Of a stretch of 64,000 bases of DNA, positions 60,279 to 64,000 are shown one piece after another. The stretch spans positions 310,001-374,000 of the forward strand of contig JAFLBD010000001.1 in the NCBI GenBank assembly GCA_017303935.1. Reading direction: 5' to 3'. The stretch comes from Armatimonadota bacterium. GTDB lineage: Bacteria > Armatimonadota > Fimbriimonadia > Fimbriimonadales > Fimbriimonadaceae. Position numbers and translations under genes: made by a program. The notes beneath the pieces are model-generated. The model saw nothing but the letters and a program-made list of their open reading frames with translations. It was not told where the DNA came from and searched no databases. Numbering within the stretch: the stretch's first letter is position 1; the number at the start of each line of letters is the position of its first letter.

Positions 60279-61184
60279 ATGCCCTACCGCGTACTTTTGT
60301 ACTACTACTTTTGCAAAATTGATGATCCGGCGGAATTCGCAGCGGGACATGATGCGTTTTGCCGAGAGCTAGGATTGCGCGGTCGAATCTTGGTCGCGGA
60401 TGAAGGGATCAACGGCACCGTTTCCGGCACGACTGAGTCCTGTGATGCCTACATCGCAAAGATGCGCGAACTGTTTCCAAACATCGAATTCAAGATTGAC
60501 GAGGTCGACGCTCATCAATTCAAGAAGCTGTTCGTGCGGGTTCGAGATGAAGTGATCACGCTTGGTGTCCCTATCGAGCACCGCCCCGAAGAGTTGACTG
60601 CGCCGCACCTCAGCCCGTCGGAATGGAAGCAAAAGATGTCCGAGCCGGACACCGTGATCGTGGACACAAGAAACGATTACGAATGGTCTTTGGGACGATT
60701 TGAGGGGGCGATCTGTCCACCAATCGAGAGCTTCCGAGAGCTTCCAAACTGGCTGTTAGAGCATAAGGAAGAATGGGCCGGCAAGCAGATTCTGACCTAT
60801 TGCACTGGCGGGATTCGGTGCGAAAAGCTGACCACCTGGATGCTGGAAGCTGGCTTTGAAAATGTGTACCAACTCCATGGCGGGATTGTGATGTACGGCA
60901 AAGATCCAGTAACCGCCGGAGAGAATTTCGAGGGCGTCAACGTCGTCTTTGATGATCGAGTGGTCACCGAAGTGGGTCAGAAAGCGAGTCCGTTGATCAC
61001 GACTTGCATGGAGTGCGGTGCGCCGAGCGCGAACTATGTGAATTGCGCTAACACGATGTGCAACGCACGCATCATTCTCTGCGCAGACTGTGAAGTTTCA
61101 ACCGGTCGGTGCTGCTCGGATTCATGCCGAGAAGCTCCGACAAAACGCGAAAAGAACCGCAAAGTGTACGAATCTATCCGATAG
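60279..61184 (+). CDS. trhO: tRNA uridine(34) hydroxylase TrhO (rhodanese-like)
   Basis: TrhO hydroxylates wobble uridine 34 in tRNAs as a step to 5-methoxyuridine. The 301-residue protein has the N-terminal acylphosphatase-like part (LLYYYFCKIDDPAEFAAGHD, LADEGINGT-type VADEGINGTVSGT), a rhodanese domain with the active Cys in ILTYCTGGIRCEKLTTWMLE, and a C-terminal cysteine-rich zinc part (CMECGAPSANYVNCAN, CADCEVSTGRCCSDSC). Length is close to the usual range. It stands alone, upstream of the metallopeptidase. Confidence 0.93.
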   Translation: MPYRVLLYYYFCKIDDPAEFAAGHDAFCRELGLRGRILVADEGINGTVSGTTESCDAYIAKMRELFPNIEFKIDEVDAHQFKKLFVRVRDEVITLGVPIEHRPEELTAPHLSPSEWKQKMSEPDTVIVDTRNDYEWSLGRFEGAICPPIESFRELPNWLLEHKEEWAGKQILTYCTGGIRCEKLTTWMLEAGFENVYQLHGGIVMYGKDPVTAGENFEGVNVVFDDRVVTEVGQKASPLITTCMECGAPSANYVNCANTMCNARIILCADCEVSTGRCCSDSCREAPTKREKNRKVYESIR

Positions 61185-61187
61185 AAT
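61182..61187 (+). promoter_or_regulatory. -10 element for leaderless transcription of the metallopeptidase
   Basis: TAGAAT, six bases, then ATG at 61194. The element overlaps the stop codon of trhO. Confidence 0.45.
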
Positions 61188-61193
61188 AGCTTC

Positions 61194-62039
61194 ATGCGCT
61201 GGAAAGGCAATCGCGAAAGCGACATGATCGAGGATCGTCGCGGAATATCAACTGGCAAAGCCGTCGGAGGCGGGGGAGTCGGAATCCTCGTTATCGCGTT
61301 GGTAGTCATGCTCCTGGGCGGAGATCCGAGCCAAGTTCTCAACGCGGCACAAGGGAGCCCGACCCAGCAATCGTCGAATTATCAGCCGACTGCTCAGGAC
61401 AAAGAGATCAAAGAATTTGTGGGGGTAGTGCTTGGCGAGACCGAGGACGTTTGGACCGAAGTCCTGCCCAAAGTTGGGAAGGTATATCGCAAACCGAAGC
61501 TAGTTTTGTTCTCTGGTCAGGTTCAAAGTGCATGCGGAATGGCCAGTGCCGCTGTGGGTCCATTCTATTGCGGGGAAGACGAAACAGTCTATTTGGACAC
61601 CAGCTTTTTCAATGAAATGTCGAAACGGTTTAACGCTGCTGGAGATTTCGCGAGAGCATACGTGGTGGCACATGAAGTCGGGCATCACGTTCAAAAAATC
61701 ACCGGTACGCTCGATAAAGTCCATCGAGCCCGCGAGCAGATGGACGACGCCGAGTACAACGCCCTGAGTGTCCGATTGGAGCTTCAGGCAGACTTCTATG
61801 CTGGTGTTTGGGCACACTACGCTCGCAAAGACCTAGAGCTCAATGAAGAAGATGTTCGCGAGGCAATGGTTGCGGCGGACGCGATTGGAGACGACAAGCT
61901 CCAGATGCAAGCTCAAGGATATGTCGTGCCGGACAGCTTTACACATGGCACGAGCGAGCAGCGCGTCAGATGGTTCCTAAAAGGATGGAATTCGGGTAGC
62001 CCGAGCGAAGGAAATACTTTCCAAGCGCGTCAGCTCTGA
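61194..62039 (+). CDS. YpfJ-type neutral zinc metallopeptidase
   Basis: The 281-residue protein has a cytoplasmic basic start (MRWKGNRESDMIEDRRG), one membrane helix (VGILVIALVVMLLG) and a periplasmic domain with the zinc site HEVGHH, plus QVQSACGMASAAVGPFYCGE and DTSFFNEMSKRF, as in YpfJ. Substrate unknown. The ATG is 6 bases after TAGAAT. It overlaps plsY tail to tail by 10 bases. Confidence 0.9.
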   Translation: MRWKGNRESDMIEDRRGISTGKAVGGGGVGILVIALVVMLLGGDPSQVLNAAQGSPTQQSSNYQPTAQDKEIKEFVGVVLGETEDVWTEVLPKVGKVYRKPKLVLFSGQVQSACGMASAAVGPFYCGEDETVYLDTSFFNEMSKRFNAAGDFARAYVVAHEVGHHVQKITGTLDKVHRAREQMDDAEYNALSVRLELQADFYAGVWAHYARKDLELNEEDVREAMVAADAIGDDKLQMQAQGYVVPDSFTHGTSEQRVRWFLKGWNSGSPSEGNTFQARQL

Positions 62040-62641
62040 TCCTTCGACTTCTTGAAGCTAAACTTTCGCTCGGTTCCAGCTTTGAGCCGGGCGATATTCT
62101 CTCTGTGCCGGTACACAATGAAGACCGCCATCACAGCATAGGCTCCGATCACAAACGCTGGCATGTGAAAGGCAATTCCCAGCCCAACCAGCGAGATCAC
62201 GGCGATGATGCTGCCGAGGCTAATGTAGCGGGTCAGTGCGACGATCAGCGCAAAGATCGCGAACACGATGCCTGCAATAATGGGTGCGCTTCCGACCAAT
62301 GCGCCGAAAGCGGTTGCGACCCCTTTGCCCCCTTTGAACTTCAAAAACGGGGAAAAGGTGTGTCCGATGATGGCCAAAATTCCAGCGACCAAGCCGAAGC
62401 TCGCATCCTTTGAGAGCCACAAAACGATCGCTGCCGGAACAGCGCCTTTGAGCGTGTCCGTCAGAAAGACTGTAAATCCTGCCGCTGGCCCGAGCGTCCG
62501 CCAGACATTCGTCGCGCCGGGATTCCCGCTGCCGACGCTCATGATGTCGACCCCCTTGGCTTTCGCGATGAGCACGCCAAACGGAATCGAGCCGCACAAG
62601 TAGCTGGCAATTGCAGCTATCGCAAGTTCAATCGGAGTCAT
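62030..62641 (-). CDS. plsY: Acyl-phosphate:glycerol-3-phosphate acyltransferase PlsY
   Basis: PlsY makes lysophosphatidic acid from acyl-phosphate in the first step of phospholipid synthesis. The 203-residue membrane protein has its conserved loops: SIPFGVLIAKAKGVDIMSVG with GSGNPGATN, then GHTFSPFLKFKGGKGVATAF, and a C-terminal RHRENIARLKAGTERKF. The gene starts inside the last bases of glnE (14-base overlap). Confidence 0.95.
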   Translation of the reverse strand: MTPIELAIAAIASYLCGSIPFGVLIAKAKGVDIMSVGSGNPGATNVWRTLGPAAGFTVFLTDTLKGAVPAAIVLWLSKDASFGLVAGILAIIGHTFSPFLKFKGGKGVATAFGALVGSAPIIAGIVFAIFALIVALTRYISLGSIIAVISLVGLGIAFHMPAFVIGAYAVMAVFIVYRHRENIARLKAGTERKFSFKKSKDQS

Positions 62642-64000
62642 GGACGACCTCTCCTCTTAGCTTGTTCATCTTTCGTTCGAAGATACCGCGAACTCCAAGA
62701 ATGGTTTCCGTAAAAGTCACACGATCAATCTTTCCAGGCAGTTGATCGAGCATCAGATCAAACTTGTCATCCGCATCTGGAAGGAGGTTGTGTTCCCATC
62801 CGTGGAGTTCGATGATCCATCGTGATCGGTGATAAATCTGGTGCGCATCGGCAAGTATGGCGTGCTCATCGTTCGAAAGCGCACCGCTCTCTCGTAGCCC
62901 GGCGAGCTTCTGTTGAGTGGTCAACGCGCCAGGTCTGATCGCCTGATTTTGATGGGCTTCCAGCAAGTAAATCAGCCAATGGATATCATCCAGCATCCCC
63001 TCGCTAAATTTCAGATGCCGACCAAATTGAGATGACGGCACTCGTTCACGGACGACCCGGTTTCTCATCTCGATCAAGCTGACCAGCCGTTCGTAGTTGA
63101 GCGGAGTCCCGTATGCGGCATCGCGAACCAGTTCCAACGATTGTGGCGATCCGAAAATCAATCGGTGGCGACTGCACGCAAGGCGCTCCCAAGGATCCAT
63201 GTCCTTCTGGATGTAGTTCGAGAATCCGCTGTGGGTGCGAGCCAGGAGTCCGCTTCTTCCTTCCGGCCTGAGGCGCAAATCGACACGCAATCCAGAACCT
63301 TCTTGAGCCAGCGAGTCGATATGCCGGATGAACTCTTGTGCGGCTTGCTCGGCTTCAAGATGGCGAATTCCTTCCGGACAGAACAGGACGAGGTCGCAAT
63401 CGGATGCCGGGGTGGTTTCATGGGAAGCATAGCTCCCCATCGCAACGCATTCCAACGGAAATCCCCCGAGCAGAGTTCGTAGCAATTTATCCGTGATTGA
63501 ATCGAGGTTATTGCTGGGATTGCCGTTCGGATCGAGGCTCCAGCGAGTGATGTGGGCCAACTTTGCTCGGCGGTACCTCTTGCCAGCATCGGGTCCGAAC
63601 TGGACGTCTCGCGCCTCGGCTTCTTCCAAAATCTCGCCAGTCAAGATCAATTCTGAGATTGAAATCTCGTTTTTGAATTCTGGAATCAACGCCGGAGAGC
63701 GACCGCACAACGTCCGAATTCGAGCTTGAGACTCCGGATTTTGATCGATCGCGGCGATGAACGATTCCGCTTCCGGAAGAGAATTGATCCAATCCTTAGC
63801 AAGTTCCGGCAGCATCGCGAATCCGCTGATGCTATGACCGTCCTCGGGTGAAGAGGGGAGCACCGAATTGAAAATCGCCCGAATCGAAGCACGATGCCGG
63901 TTGAGCTCGGTTACAAACAATTCATATGAATCAAACCCCAATGACCTTGCGAGCCTGAGCTGATCGTCAGGCGAATCTGGGAGGCTGTGACGCTGCTGGT
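62628..64000 (-). CDS. glnE: C-terminal half of glutamine synthetase adenylyltransferase (GlnE), 5' part outside the window
   Basis: The frame is open to the right edge, so this is the 3' part (about 457 residues) of a larger gene. GlnE adds or removes AMP on glutamine synthetase to set nitrogen assimilation. Visible features match its second nucleotidyltransferase half: GSYASHETTPASDCDLVLFC (the G-S-x-x-x-x-E-x-x-x-x-S-D-x-D-L motif), RVDLRLRPEGRSGLLARTHS, DPWERLACSRHRLIFG and FSEGMLDDIHWLIYLLEAHQ. Upstream QLRLARSLGFDSYELF also fits. A TTG at 63941 is not the real start. It overlaps plsY. Confidence 0.85.
   Translation of the reverse strand, partial: QQRHSLPDSPDDQLRLARSLGFDSYELFVTELNRHRASIRAIFNSVLPSSPEDGHSISGFAMLPELAKDWINSLPEAESFIAAIDQNPESQARIRTLCGRSPALIPEFKNEISISELILTGEILEEAEARDVQFGPDAGKRYRRAKLAHITRWSLDPNGNPSNNLDSITDKLLRTLLGGFPLECVAMGSYASHETTPASDCDLVLFCPEGIRHLEAEQAAQEFIRHIDSLAQEGSGLRVDLRLRPEGRSGLLARTHSGFSNYIQKDMDPWERLACSRHRLIFGSPQSLELVRDAAYGTPLNYERLVSLIEMRNRVVRERVPSSQFGRHLKFSEGMLDDIHWLIYLLEAHQNQAIRPGALTTQQKLAGLRESGALSNDEHAILADAHQIYHRSRWIIELHGWEHNLLPDADDKFDLMLDQLPGKIDRVTFTETILGVRGIFERKMNKLRGEVVHDSD

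Noticed and set aside
63939-63941. TTG as the start of the GlnE-like protein
   Set aside because: The frame continues to the window edge with residues (QLRLARS) that match the family, so the true start lies outside.

Overview
The window reads as a chromosomal stretch of a Gram-negative-type (diderm) heterotroph of moderate G+C. Lineage markers point to Armatimonadota, probably Fimbriimonadia, but this is inference from protein style and not from a marker gene. Three secreted proteins end in an Ig-like module plus a pair of dockerin-like D-x-D-x-D-G repeats. There is an LptD-like barrel protein ending in Phe next to an LptF/G permease, and an OmpA-family protein. Complex I is split, and GTG/TTG starts and ATGA-type overlaps are frequent. 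Gene density is very high: no gap reaches 300 bases, and I see no rRNA, tRNA, CRISPR, insertion sequence or prophage.

Layout. 1-1245: end of an unknown beta-rich protein, a small membrane protein and a DUF6265-like protein. 1244-3268: three overlapping genes, ApbE flavin transferase, Tat-exported DUF2271 protein and PepSY-TM protein, which look like a flavinylated extracytoplasmic electron-transfer cassette. 3398-13778: membrane arm of respiratory complex I as nuoG-H-J-K-L-M-(UroD-like gene)-N, with no nuoI, closed by a strong two-way hairpin. 13851-18013: sugar-type ABC importer in which the binding protein is fused to the MalF-like permease. 18117-25724: MFS transporter, YifB/ComM ATPase, DUF454 protein, YbjN protein, Hsp20 plus Lon, and a DUF2314 lipoprotein. 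25721-30601: MsrB, citrate synthase, YajQ, ECF sigma factor and fatty-acid desaturase; the last two share a bipartite promoter-like motif. 30660-34434: glycosyltransferase, ABC-2 exporter and TPR protein. 34441-38756: two large secreted proteins with dockerin-like tails, one of them a subtilisin. 38876-46015: GyrA, a redox-dead-looking TlpA-like lipoprotein, GT-C-like membrane proteins and an ABC-2 permease. 46023-50254: ACT protein, aspartokinase, dihydropteroate synthase, DprA-like protein and an MTAP/PNP phosphorylase. 50317-54426: zinc-ribbon membrane protein, LptF/G and LptD-like. 54500-64000: third dockerin-tailed protein, RdgB, YidB-OmpA fusion, DusB, beta-CASP hydrolase, TrhO, zinc metallopeptidase, PlsY and the C-terminal half of GlnE.

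Expression. At least six genes have a TANNNT element ending 6 or 7 bases before the start codon and no Shine-Dalgarno sequence, so leaderless transcription looks common here. Other genes (nuoG, the sigma gene, the YbjN gene) have ordinary ribosome-binding sites.

No wholly new defence or mobile system was found. The strongest leads are the shared GGAACT-N14-GTYGT motif of the sigma factor and desaturase genes, the flavinylation cassette in front of complex I, the UroD-like gene translationally locked between nuoM and nuoN, the His-rich loop of NuoL, and the fused ABC importer.
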